Shown in pieces: positions 35,570 through 46,639 of a stretch of DNA of 64,000 nucleotides. This stretch comes from Sequoia sempervirens. Its lineage: Eukaryota > Streptophyta > Pinopsida > Cupressales > Cupressaceae. Numbering within the stretch: the first letter of the stretch is position 1; every line of letters begins with the position of its first letter. The translations under genes were made by a program, and so were the position numbers. The DNA is taken from positions 124,293,760-124,357,759 of the forward strand of contig VDFB02252616.1 in assembly GCA_007258455.2 (NCBI GenBank), read 5' to 3'. Below the pieces are notes generated by a model that was given only the letters and a program-made list of their open reading frames with translations, did not search any database and was not told the DNA's origin.

Positions 35570-36277
35570 TGATGCAGGAGCATCTAGTGGTGTAAGGGCA
35601 ATCTTGCATCACCCAAAAATAGTTAAATTTCAAGTTTTTCAGTTTTTAGATGTTTTTACATTTTTGGATACCCTTTTCGTCATAATGAAATTATCAATTT
35701 ACGGTTTTTTTTTCTATTCTTGGGTTGAAAGATATTATAGTTTTAGTTTCCTAGATTTGCACTTGGAAATCTTCCAAGTTAGATTTGACGCACTTAGATT
35801 TCTCAGAACGGCCCCAAAACTTGCCAAAATTGGCATAGCAGATTTCAAGCATGTTATTGACTTCGAGACCTTTCCAACGATTCAAATGGCTCATGAATCG
35901 GAGTCTCAGATCAAAAGTTATGGCCCCGGGAAGTTGGCGCACTTTCTAGAAGATACAATTGCAAATGTTCTTTTGAAATTTGAACTTCAAGTTGTAATTT
36001 TTCGGCGCCAAACCACCTAGACTCAAATTTGAATGTTGTTTTGGCTCCAAACTAAAGAGGAGCTCTATTTATGGGCGGGTTTCTAATTTTTGGGTAACTT
36101 TTTGGGGACAAGCTCGCATATTGTGAAAGGGTGATTCTGTAGCTTTCTGTAACTTGCATGTGTTGTAGAACTTAGGGATTTGAGATCCTCTGCCTGTAAG
36201 AAGCTCCATTTTCTAAATAATAAAATTATTCTCTTGTTTATGGGTTATTTTCTAAGTCTTAGGCTGCGCCCTCATCA
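35570..36277 (+). repeat. Element B right LTR (708 bp)
   Basis: Starts TGATGCAGGAGC and ends CCTCATCA, and is the longer of the two copies. No obvious polypurine tract precedes it. Confidence 0.92.
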
Positions 36278-36282
36278 CATAT
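36278..36282. other. Target-site duplication, right
   Basis: CATAT, identical to 30199-30203. Confidence 0.9.
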
Positions 36283-36805
36283 TTATAAGCATCTAAGGGT
36301 TTATGACAGATTTAACACAACATATAAGATCCTTGATAACATTGCTTTACAATCTCATCAATATGTATTCTAACCCAATACTACTTATCAAATCCTTATA
36401 CAGAACATATTTACCTACAATCCCATTCAAGCATTTTAATTAATTCCTTGTATTAAAGCTAAAACAATAATCATACACACCACAAAAGTGAGATGAACGA
36501 AACAACCCTTGATCATTTTATTCAAAATTAAGATATTCTTGTACAATGGAGAGACATGAGTTCGAATTAATCATATCAATTCAAATGCCAGTATTTTCAT
36601 AAAACATCAAATCCCTATGAATTCAAAACCTACTACAAAATGACTCAAAACCTAAATTGCATTTTCCCTAAAACCACCAGACTTTACAATTTGCTTTGCA
36701 ACTTCATCTAGACTCGACCAAAAATATCTAACTTGCTAACCCATACTTCTAGCCTTGAAATCCTTCTTATAGAAAAAGGAGCAAACAAGCATCAGGCCAG
36801 AAATC
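36283..36805 (+). repeat. Dispersed repeat R1, copy 2, right part
   Basis: Resumes with ATAAGCATCTAAGGGTTTATGA, matching copy 1 at about 2896 onward. It continues in register to CAGGCCA at about 36800, where it departs from copy 1. Confidence 0.8.
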
Positions 36806-37211
36806 ACATGTGTCACCAGCCAATTGGGCCACCTTGTGATATTCCAAAAAATTGTTGCAACAACAATCTCCCCAAAGAATCTTCTTGTTCATCGTGCCCA
36901 CTGAGAATGGTTGATGTAGCAACAAAAAACTTCAACAATTCCATGCCTAGACTATCACCAAAAAAACAAAACTAGAATCTATTGTAACTGCAACATCTGA
37001 TTTGTCAACCAATACCAGTCTACTCCTTTTCACTCTTCCTTAGTTAAATATACATTTACCCATTTTTGGTACTCTTCATTAGTTGGCCAATCAAAATTGA
37101 TCACCTCATTCACCTTGACACTATAAGGTTTGTAGTTAACTACCACCTAATTCGCTTCTCTTTCAAAAGACTCCAAGAATGAGTTGGTGCTAATGATTTT
37201 GTCCATACAGC

Positions 37212-37442
37212 TCACCAACAAATCATAATTTGAGTTACCCTATTTTTTAGGGTTTTGTAGTCCAAACATGATATGAAGGGGCTCTTACACTTTTTGTGAT
37301 TACTATAGCTTGTGTAAGAGGCCCCATGGATACTATTGTAATTGTAGGATGCATGAATAGAGTGTAGGATAAGAAATAAAGAAGGTATAACAGTTTTCCT
37401 CAATAGTTTTGTGAAGAAAAGCATGTGAAATGAGAGGTTCAA
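37212..37442 (-). repeat. R1 segment in inverted orientation
   Basis: On the complement this matches 3418-3643 of R1 copy 1. Both contain an open frame with SIHGASYTSYNN or SYSNHKKCKSPF. In copy 1 the segment directly follows CAGGCCAAAAAGTA. Here it is about 400 bp further along and flipped. Confidence 0.75.
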
Positions 37443-38780
37443 GCCTAGGTTTCAACAAAATATGTATGGGAGATCTAATTTTATTAATTTTTATCCATAT
37501 GGAGACCTAATGGGTTGTTTCTGAACACAAGATATAAATGATATGCATAAACACACACACATATATATGTATATATGTATATGTATTTTTAAATGTAAAT
37601 GTAAATGAAATTACTGGATGCTCTCCTAGAACAATAAATGCAACATATCATTAAAGAAATTTATATCTTTGTATATAAATGTGGATTTCTAAATACAAGT
37701 GTAAATGCAAAGAGAATATGGTTTTGTAGTGTTATAGATACAACATATCCATAAATTAATGTAATTGAAATTCTAAAGTCTTCAACACATATAATATCAA
37801 ATCGATCAAACTATTAAACTACATGAGAAATAAATAAAAACAATAAATGCATATGTATGTGTATTTGTAAATGTAAGTGTAAAATAAATAAGAATAATGA
37901 AAATTATAAAATAATACAAGGAGAGGTCTCATCCCTTCTTGGTAGTGATAACCTCCTCCACACACAACCCTTAAAAATTATGAATAGAGGAATATAATCT
38001 TTGAAGAACTCAAAGTTGATTCTCTCCTACCTGATGCAATTAGTCATTTTATCCTTACAAACATTTATAGTGATTACTAGAGGACATAGACCAATTCTTC
38101 ATAATAGAAGAATTTGATCATATTTTTCCAATGATGGCATTATGAGAAAACCTTAGGTTAAATGAATAATTCCTAGCTAAGTTCTTTAAATCATGTCCAA
38201 CCGTATAAGAGAAGACCACTACTATGTGTACCTGGATACCATGGAGAAAGGCTCTTTGGGCTCTTTCATCAATCATCCTACCTTAAAACATACCAAAAGT
38301 CTCCTAGCAATTAGACATAGGAAATTTAAGATGACTTAAAAAAAATTTATTGCCAAAGCATAAACTTATGATGACTTAACCAGCCTAGTACACACTCCCT
38401 CCCCATTAACCACTTAGACATATGGAAATTAAATGTAAATTTGCTGCTATTTTTAGTCATGTAGGTGTCCAATAAACCACTTGGTGGTGTTTCCCTTCAA
38501 GTTTATTTACTTGAATGAAGAGAAAAAGTCCTTTTATTACAATTAGAGAATATATTTGAGGCCTTGGTTGTGTAACTAGTGGACCATAGTCACATTTAAC
38601 ACTTGTTACAAAGTTTGGGAGTTAAAACGTTAAGTAGATTTGATTTGTGATGGACACATTTGGACGGTAGTAACAATAACTTGCAATCTATCAAGACTTG
38701 ATTACCTTATAACCTGTGAAATTATAGCGATGAAATGATAGATTAATCATAATGTCACCTTAGTATCACATCACCATGAA
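37443..38780. other. AT-rich intergenic DNA with short CA/TA repeats
   Basis: A CACACACA and ATATATGTATATATG stretch lies at about 37550-37590, followed by repeated AAATGTAAATGTAAATG words. No gene was recognised. Confidence 0.45.
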
Positions 38781-38804
38781 AAACTTCATCCAACATCCTT
38801 ATGA

Positions 38805-39653
38805 GTGAAGGTACCACCAAATAGGTATTTGTCAGATCTGTTTTCCTTGAGCGAGGGAAATTCAGGAAAAGAAGAGGAAAGCGAGACATGTAGTATGTCT
38901 AAAAGAGTGAGATCAACTAGAGGTCAAAAGATTAGAAGAAAATTATGTAAACTCATGGAATTTTTTCTTGCTGAAGGGGGGTCATGTTCTTATGATGATG
39001 AGATCATAGGTGACGTCGAAGTGCCCTTGAGGTACAAACATCTATGGAAACAATGGCTACCCAAGAAAATTCCTCCAATAAACACTAATTTTTGTGTCAA
39101 CGAGAGGATATATTGCATAGCACCATCGTCATTACATGGTTTGGACCTATTTTGCATGGACGACATAAAGGTTTGTTATGAAAAAGTTACTGAATTGATG
39201 GAGTATATCAGACCCTGTTACAGTTACAAATATTGGATGCAACTGGTTCGATATACATGAAGTATGAGTAGGTATGCACTATCAGCAAATTATATACAGC
39301 TAAAAGATAAGGATCAAAATAAAGGAGTGGATATGTACATTGATGGAAGGCCAAAAGCATCAGGGAATATTGCAGGGTTTATAAATAGTACATATCTTGG
39401 GTCAAAAACTAAGCAACCCAATTGCATATTTGAGGCGCGTGAGGGAAACCGTGTATTCGTATGTGCGATAAAATCAATAACTATAGGGAAAGAGTTGCTC
39501 ATTGATTGCAATTTGAATCGCTTAGTTACAAACACAGTTACTATGGGGGTGGTATGTACTATGTACCATTTCACCCAACCTCCAATTAATGACTCCAATA
39601 TAGCCTTTTATTCTTATATTTTTTTTGTAAGTCTATCAGTTTCATTTTGGTAA
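38805..39653 (+). pseudogene. SET-domain-like gene fragment
   Basis: Two open pieces in one frame (38805-39257 and 39264-39653) are split by a single TGA at 39258. The second half shows the SET C-terminal pattern: GRPKASGNIAGFINSTYLG, QPNCIFEAREGNRVFV, and AIKSITIGKELLIDCNL. In this family the (N/R)FIN(H/S)...PNC and GEEL..DY blocks bind S-adenosylmethionine and form the active site. Here the tyrosine of the last block reads Cys (DCNL). The upstream half (VTELMEYIRPCYSYKYWMQL) would be the SET N-flank. SET proteins methylate lysines, mostly on histones. It is followed within 2 kb by En/Spm-type transposase sequence on the same strand. Confidence 0.6.
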
Positions 39654-39873
39654 TATTCTTTTAGATTTAATTTTTGTCATAGCGGGACATTGATTGTACA
39701 GAGAAGGCTCCGGCCTAGAGCACAGATCACAATTTATCTTTAGGTGCTTCTACCCAATAGGTTTACCTCATTGTAATTGTACAAATTAGATACAAGCAAA
39801 ATGTTTTATTATGTTGTTGTTTTGATAAGTTTATTGGGTTAATTTTGATAATATTTTTAATATTCTTTTTGTA

Positions 39874-41700
39874 GTCAACTGATTGGGGAAAGGCACCAGC
39901 AGTAGATGAGAGCATCCATAGGGAGGTGTAGTCAATATTATGTGATGATGATATCGCTTATTCAACAAAACCTCTTGATATGATAAGGAAGACCCAAAAA
40001 AATGCAATGAAGAAATCCTTAAGTTCTTCATAGTGCCTCAAACAAATGAGATAAGAGACAGTTAAAATATTGATTGAGAGATCACAAAAATTGCAAGTAA
40101 GTTGTCATGAGGTCTTTAATTATAATATAAGTTCATTCATGGTTTTATATTTTGTACTCTTTTATGTCATGAACTAAAATATGTGTTTTTTTACAAGATT
40201 TTTTGCATCCTCATGATGCTTCTGGCCATGATCAGGGTACTACAAGTGTTTCCCTAGGAGTAGGGGTTGGTACAAGTGTTCATCTTGATCTTCTTGCACA
40301 TACATCACATCATCTGACCCCATCATCCATGTCTATATTGTCATCTGAAATATCGGCAACACATACCATGCAAGTGTCCATTAGTACACCCTCTGGCAGT
40401 GAACACATGTCAAAACATGCGTCAGGACATGTACTTGGGGATGTAGAGGCCACTAGTATTGGTTATATTTTAGCAGAATTTCCTGGATCTTCTTGTATTA
40501 ATAGTATGAGAACATTGCTGGTCACATTTGTGGTGACTGACGATTTTGTTCCCATAAAGATAGAGAAGGTCCTAGGCACTTTAAAAAAAATAAATTATTA
40601 TTATATATAATGCAATTGAAATTTACTTATTGATCACTCTTTTTAGACTATTGATCCCATAATCATTTTGCAGGAAATAATGTTTTTATAAACATCTAAG
40701 TGATATTACATTGGAGCTCTTCGGGCCCACCATATATACATGGTGGAATGCCCAAAATCAAGATTTAAAAGATGAGCTCATTAACCATTTAGTTGTGCTC
40801 TTTGGTGATAAAACATTCAGCCGAACCAAGGTCTTTAAGAAAGTTGGTACCTATTTGAAGTATGTGAGGGACCAATATAGGTCACATTTAGAGAAGAATG
40901 AAAAGTATGAGCACCCCCCATGATTCTAGAGAGGGAGTGGAAGGACCTGGTGTCGGATTGAAAGGAGAAGGCTGAAAAGAAAAAAGGAAAGACACTACTG
41001 GGACAAGGAAGGTATGTGATGCTATCAACAATGTAATTATATACTGATTACTCTTTATTTTTACATAATCTAACATATTTCAAACTTTTCATTGGCTGCC
41101 CGACACATCGAAGGCAACAAAGGAAAGACTAGAAAAATACGAGCAACACAAATTTGGCTCAGGTGGTTATATGAAATTAGTCACACGAATTGTAAGTATC
41201 AATAAATGAAATATTGTATCCAAATTATAAATTAATTTATTTTTTTGGTTTTATCACACCAGAAAAGAAAAATTCATGATCTTATGAAAAAATGTAGGGC
41301 TCTGAATTCAACAGAGTTCCTACAAAAGATGACCTGAAGATTACCTTCTAGCAAGGCTATGGAGTCATGGCTGAATGCCTAAGAGTCTTAACTGGGCAAA
41401 CACAATCTTCCACTGCATCCAACATGTAGGTAAATAAACTCAATAAAGTTTATTTAAAATTGAATACTTGTGCAATCTATTCAATATTATTTTCCACCAT
41501 AAAGTAATTACATGCCTATTTGTTTTAAACATTTAAGCAATGATAATACTGCACATGACATTGCAATGCAGCCTAGTGAGGGTGGAGCACAACCTACAGA
41601 TGAAGGTTATGGTGTGCATGCCAGTACTTTAGAGCATGTAGAGAATGATCAACATGTTGAGCATGATCAGACTAGAGAAAATTAAGAACATAATGTGGCC
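39874..41700 (+). pseudogene. En/Spm-type plant transposase (transposase_24-like) gene fragment
   Basis: Exon-like pieces on the plus strand come at 39874-40033 (STDWGKAPAVDESIH), 40198-40600 (Ser/His-rich, then LLVTFVVTDDFVPIKIEKV) and 40690-40990 (TIYTWWNAQNQDLKDELI, TYLKYVRDQYRSHLEK, EKYEHPP). The last, at 41095-41340, has KETKERLEKYEQHKFGSGGY followed by MKLVTRI. The last two fit the Ptta/En/Spm plant transposase family, in which a Lys-rich helix precedes the H..G.GGY block. Splice-like borders lie between pieces. Stops at several places make it non-coding as read. An acidic/His tail (HVENDQHVEHDQ) precedes a CACTA terminus at 41834. Confidence 0.6.
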
Positions 41701-41833
41701 TTATTAGGTAATGAGGACCACTCTAAAGTTCTTTTAAACATATTTAATTGCAATTGGTGTATTAATTAATGTAACCTTTCATGTTTCAACTTTAGAGGAT
41801 GTAGAGCATGATCAACGTGTTGAGCATGATCAG

Positions 41834-42410
41834 GCACTACTGGATTTGACACCATTTTTCGACGGTCGTTCGTCGGTCGTTCGACAAATCTCTGTCGGAA
41901 GAGCGACGCAATGGCGAAAATTTTTCTGTCGCAAGGCCGACGATAAATTAAACGTCGGAATAACGGCGAAGAATCATCGGTGGGAAGCATCGTGAAATAC
42001 CTCAGGATTTTGTCAAAATATAGACGAAAACTTTGTTTATCCAGCGACGAATTACAGTAGAAGTTCATCGTCGGTTCGACGAAATCGGCAAGCATTATCA
42101 TGGAAACAACATGGAAAGTTTGTCACAAAAGCGACGAAATACTAAAGTAGTACTGTCGAAAGAACACCAAAAGCTCGTCGAATGTGTGACGAAATAGGAA
42201 AAACTGTCGCCGGAAGAACAACGGGTGTTCGTCGAAAGTTCGACGAAATCAACAGAGCAGTGTGATGGCAACGCCAAAATATCGTCGGAAGGGCGACGAA
42301 ATGGGGATGGAGTTACGACGAAATCTTCGTCGCAGCTATAGAAACTTCATCGATGCTTTCTGTTGATTCATCGGCTTTTATCGTCAAAATTGCGATGAAT
42401 CCTGAAAAAA
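41834..42410 (+). mobile_element. CACTA element end with CpG-rich subterminal array
   Basis: It begins CACTACTGGATTTGACACC. Many words of the type GTCGGAAGAGCGACGAAAT, GTTCGTCGAAAG and TTCGACGAAAT in both orientations follow to about 42400. Dense inverted CpG words next to a CACTA tip are typical of a subterminal transposase-binding region. The tip lies inside the acidic/His coding tail of the preceding gene: VEHDQ repeats run right up to it. The element therefore probably inserted there and extends rightward toward gap 3. No right end was seen. Confidence 0.6.
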
Positions 42411-42597
42411 TAATTTAAAAAAAATATTATATATTCGTGGAAATTTACCATTGCGGAGACTGACGACTGATCATACATACAGACTGCATATTGGTTTGAT
42501 GCTTGAAACGATGCATTTCTTATATTGAAAAGTGCATTACCTTATTGAGCTTCTTTGTTTTGAGATAGTTTAATATTCTCTACTTAACAAGGCTAAC

Positions 42598-42697
42598 NNN
42601 NNNNNNNNNNNNNNNNNNNNNNNNNNNNNNNNNNNNNNNNNNNNNNNNNNNNNNNNNNNNNNNNNNNNNNNNNNNNNNNNNNNNNNNNNNNNNNNNN
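42598..42697. other. Assembly gap 3 (100 N)
   Basis: Exactly 100 N, with GA-rich repeat on its right. Confidence 0.95.
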
Positions 42698-42925
42698 TGA
42701 GAGGGAGGGAGAGAGAAGTGTGATAGAGAGAATTAGAGAGAGGATATAGAGAGATGTAGAGAGGGAAGGGGGGAGGGAGGGATGGAGGGAGAGAGAGAGA
42801 GAGAGTTATAGATGGAAGGAGAGAGAGGGAGGGAGGGATGAAGGGATGAAGGGACAAAGGGAGAGAAAGGTCTAGAGCATAAGGGATAAATAATGAGTGA
42901 GATAGAGAGAGAGAGAGAAGATGTT
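42698..42925. repeat. GA-rich simple repeat
   Basis: GAGAGAGA/GGGAGGGA-type purine tract directly right of gap 3. It runs into the R2 repeat. Confidence 0.85.
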
Positions 42926-43130
42926 CTTGCTAGTTACTAAAATTTTACCTCCTTATTACTGAAATTTGACATGTTGATTATTGAAACTTGACTAAGTCTA
43001 AAAAACTATAATTTTCATTATGAATACTAGAGATTTGAAACCACTCTCAAACATCATGAAACTATATACATGAAATATAAATTAAAGTATAAGAAAGTAA
43101 ATGTCCATATATAAATTTCAACTAAATGTT
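42850..43130 (-). repeat. Dispersed repeat R2, copy near gap 3
   Basis: Reverse-complement counterpart of about 15226-15500, at the same distance from purine/pyrimidine simple sequence. Confidence 0.7.
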
Positions 43131-43139
43131 TATTTCATT

Positions 43140-43900
43140 TATATAGTTTCACCAAAAGAGAAGGAGAAAGAGAAAGAGAAATAAAAAATAAAGAGAAAAA
43201 TTTTCAATGCAAAACATAACGCAAGCACATTATAACATGCTCACATTTTGTGAAAGCATTCAAAGAACGTGAGCGTATTATAATGCACTCGTTTTATGTG
43301 CAAACCAAACCATAATGTGAGAACATTATAATACGTTGTGTTATGACTTGGTAATGATCGAGCCTAGCCCTAGTCACTACCAACCCAAAACACAAGTGTG
43401 CAAGTCATTATAACACGGTTGTATTTTCTCTTTTTCGAGACCAAAAAGTGGATTCATGCTCCCCAAGCCTAATAAAGATAATTTATTGGTCAAAATAAGA
43501 ATGTAAACATGATCCAATGTGCTCAATTTTTAAAAATAAATACAAACCATAGCATATGTGCAATATAATGCACACACATTATGTTTTCCACAACATGAGC
43601 ATGTTTTGAAGAATTATGGATTTTGACCACTTTTAAGCCTCCCAATTTTTGTGTTATCCCTTCATATTTTTTGTAACCCAATCTACCCTAAAGAACCTTA
43701 AAGTCAATTTAAATATAAATCAGAGTCCATTTATTATGTTTACCATAGTTTTGAAATACAAAATTCAATTATGAAACTATTATCAATCGACATAACAATG
43801 AGTTGAATATTGTTTAAATGATTGATGCAAATCTAGTAATGGCTCTAATAGAATATTGATAAAAAATTGTGAACATTGTAGGCACAAAAATGTACTAGAG
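43140..43900. other. AT-rich DNA with recurrent ATTATAA words
   Basis: ATTATAA(T/C) words flanked by GCAC/GTGC recur at about 43220, 43275, 43325 and 43410. They partly resemble 58765-58880 (GATATAACGC and CTCGCATTATG). No gene was recognised. Confidence 0.35.
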
Positions 43901-43909
43901 CTTCTTTGA

Positions 43910-45170
43910 TTTAATCTAAATTTTTCTTTAGCAAGCTTGTTGGGATTAAAAATATAAGAGATTTTAGAAGAAATATCATCACCAATGTGAGCCCAATTAG
44001 ATCCATCATTGGGCCTCTAAGTTGCTTCTTTTTCCAATATAGGCAATCTTAAACCTCTTCCTCCATTGTTAGATGTTTAATAAGCTCTTTGATACTATTA
44101 CAAATTCTTTCAAATTCAATGTGTACTAAGCTTTTTGATTTAACGACAAAAAAAAAGAATGAAAAATATTAAATAAGTGTGTTGTAGCAAATCACATGCA
44201 AAGTACTTAGATAAAATGTGTGGTGCACAATCCTTTCCTTTCATCTACTTTTTTAATCATAATTATTATAATGGAATCCTACTATCAAACCTCACGTCTA
44301 AGACGCATGTGATTTATGGTGACCTTTATTTTAGAGATGTCCTCTTCAATCGCTAGATTAGAAACATTAAAGCAGCGACCCCTCTCTACCCTCTCCCTCC
44401 TCACCAAGGTCAAAAGTGACAATATTCTTGACAAAGGATATGCCCTATTTAGGCTTTTGAAAATGGCCATAGCAATGGGCTCGTTAATTCTCAAAACAAC
44501 TTTGAACTAGCTTAAAAGTAACAATATTCTTGACAAAGAAGATGCCCTTTTTAGGCTTTTTACAATGACTACAACAATAGATTCATTAATTCTCAAGACA
44601 AATTTGAATTAGATATTTGAAACCTAATAAGGAAAAAAAACATTTCAATAAGAAAGATATTTGGTGAGTCTAATATTCACTTTAGACTATGAAATAAAAG
44701 AATTCTAAAACTTGTAAGCACACCTTTATATCACTATCGATCAGTTGCCTACTACAATCAATTCTTTCACCATCAACACATCCATTTACTCTTCATCATC
44801 GACATCATCTAAAACTATTTTAAAAATATGATTTTATAGATGACTTCTCATAATTTCCTTTACGTGACTAGTGTTAAGGAAAGTACTTTGTAAGGATGGC
44901 AATCCATTTGTTGTTGCCCTCCAATCTAAAATTAAACAAAAAGTGATAATGCCCCTGAACGTCTAATTCCTCTCATTGTCTATCTTGTTGGCCATATTAG
45001 TTTTATTGTATCTCCACATTCAAATAACCACCACAACATTTGCATAACTCTTCTACTCATCCTCGCGAATATTGCATTCGGAAAGCTTGAAGCACGTCAT
45101 GTATTCTAACAAATTTGGCCATTTCTAACACTTGTCCTTTCAGTTCTTCTATCACTCTAGGCACTAAACA
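43910..45170 (-). repeat. NLR-unit 3' flank, copy A
   Basis: Similar to about 53120-53830: GATTTTATAGATGACTT, CTCTTCATCATC and GTTAATTCTCAAA blocks occur in the same order. It contains its own 102-bp tandem duplication starting at 44412 and 44514 (AAAAGT(G/A)ACAATATTCTTGAC). Open frames on both strands at 44285-44510 are shadows of this repeat. Confidence 0.6.
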
Positions 45171-45620
45171 CTCTCAGTTTCCCAGGCCTCATCTGTTCAA
45201 ACATCATTACATGCACAAGTTACGAGAAATTTGATTACAGAATTTAATAGAAAAAAATATGTACTACTTACAGTTAGATTTTCGTCTCTGCCCAAGAGAT
45301 CATAGCGACATCTTTCTTCCTCTATCTCATAAAACAAACAATATCTTGAAACATTCCCTTTTCAAAGAGATCGAGGGCATCGTAGGAGACTAAGTTTCTT
45401 TTGTATAATAGACTGGTGCCTTAACTTTCCTACCATTTTCTTCCATACATCTCTATTCTCCTCACCAACCAGGAGTTTCCGAAAGATTTGAAGGGCAAGA
45501 GGAAGGCCTTCACAGGCTGTTACAATATCATGTATACTTTGTATCTCTTTTGCATGGTGTACCCTCTTTTGATGATAGGAATCTATCTGCAACTTTTGTC
45601 TAGAAATTCTATAGACCACT
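45170..45620 (-). pseudogene. Deleted NLR (TNL) copy A
   Basis: On the complement it keeps only three parts of the TNL gene at 48-52 kb. These are a bit of the exon 3/intron 3/exon 4 border (45172-45275), a piece of exon 2 with ACEGLPLALQIF and VWKKMVGKL, and then a direct jump at about 45550 to the gene's upstream flank. TIR, P-loop, kinase-2 and LRRs are missing. A deletion also joins intron 3 to mid exon 2. It is a non-functional remnant of a tandem or segmental duplication. Confidence 0.8.
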
Positions 45621-46430
45621 GCATTTTCTACTGTAGCGTCTACCTCAAGCGAAACATAAAATTATAATGTTTGCATGTCAATATCATATTTGTTTCGCTC
45701 ATCAAGAATTTCAACAGGAAGAGAAAGCGATGTAGGAAAGAGTGAGTGGATATGATTTATCTTTATCCTGTTGCTGTACCAGTCTATCGATCACCCTTAA
45801 ATTTTGCATTCTATTTTCTCAAACTGGCATTAAGCACTCTCAGTAGGAATGATAAAAAGATGATCTGATGTACTGGGACAATAAACTAATGGGTTCACAC
45901 AAAGAAATTTTATTCTTCTGCACCGACCATAGACTCATTCAGCATTTACTTTTTGAAACGGCATCAGATTTGCTTACAAGTGTCCTTATGTGTGGCCAAT
46001 AATTGTGTGAACCATTTATTTTTGAAATATGGATTAATGTCGATTAATGTTGATGGACTTTTGATTTGATAGTGAAGTTGAGTGGTTCTAAATGAGCCCA
46101 CCTCCCAACATCATGGAGATTGAGGTTAGAATTGTGCCTCAAGTGACTTTGGAAGAATGGATGCCCCACAATTCTCCACTCTTAGTCAAAGAGATTTTAG
46201 CCTAAGGCCTATGTTCTCATATTGGGTAGCTAAAACAATTATGTGGGTTTGGTATAAAAAGCTCAAACCAAAAAAAAATAGTTACATGAATTAATGAGTT
46301 TGACTCAAAAACTATGTAGTTGAATTAAAAAGCAATATAATATGATCTATTAATTAAACATATTATCTTTATTGTTTAAATATAAGATAGTTTTGTCCTT
46401 GACCATATCATAAGATAATTTTGTGGCATA
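45556..46430 (-). repeat. NLR-unit upstream flank, copy A
   Basis: Parallels 51977-52820 with moderate divergence. Shared blocks include ATGGTGTAC(C/T)CTC, CTATAGACCACTGCATTTTCTAC, CACTCTCAGTAGGAATGATAAAAA and AAAACAATTATGT(G/A)GGTTTG. Confidence 0.7.
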
Positions 46431-46639
46431 AAATTGATGACAATTTTCTCTATAGATTACTTAGGTGTTTATTTGCTCATTAATGGAATCAATGTGAGAT
46501 ATCAAAGGTTCTAATAATGTTGGAATTAGTACTAATAACATTTCTATTGGCATTTTAAGCTCAAATTTATTTATTTTAATATGTTTTTTGGAAACCTTAA
46601 GAGGGTACATGGGATTCATAGGAGTTGTAAATTTATAAT

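Larger units (their letters stand above)
30204..36277 (+). mobile_element. Element B: chromodomain Ty3/gypsy retrotransposon, 6074 bp
   Basis: Complete structure. The left LTR is 30204-30892 and a tRNA-iMet-type primer-binding site follows it. The interior runs gag, zinc knuckle, protease, RT, RNase H, integrase and chromodomain on the plus strand, and the right LTR is 35570-36277. Both LTRs begin TGATG(T/C)AGGAGC and end CCTCATCA. The flanks carry a perfect 5-bp duplication, CATAT (30199-30203 and 36278-36282). The chromodomain places it among chromoviruses. Many stops, at least one frameshift and altered catalytic residues make it non-autonomous. It interrupts dispersed repeat R1. Confidence 0.93.
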
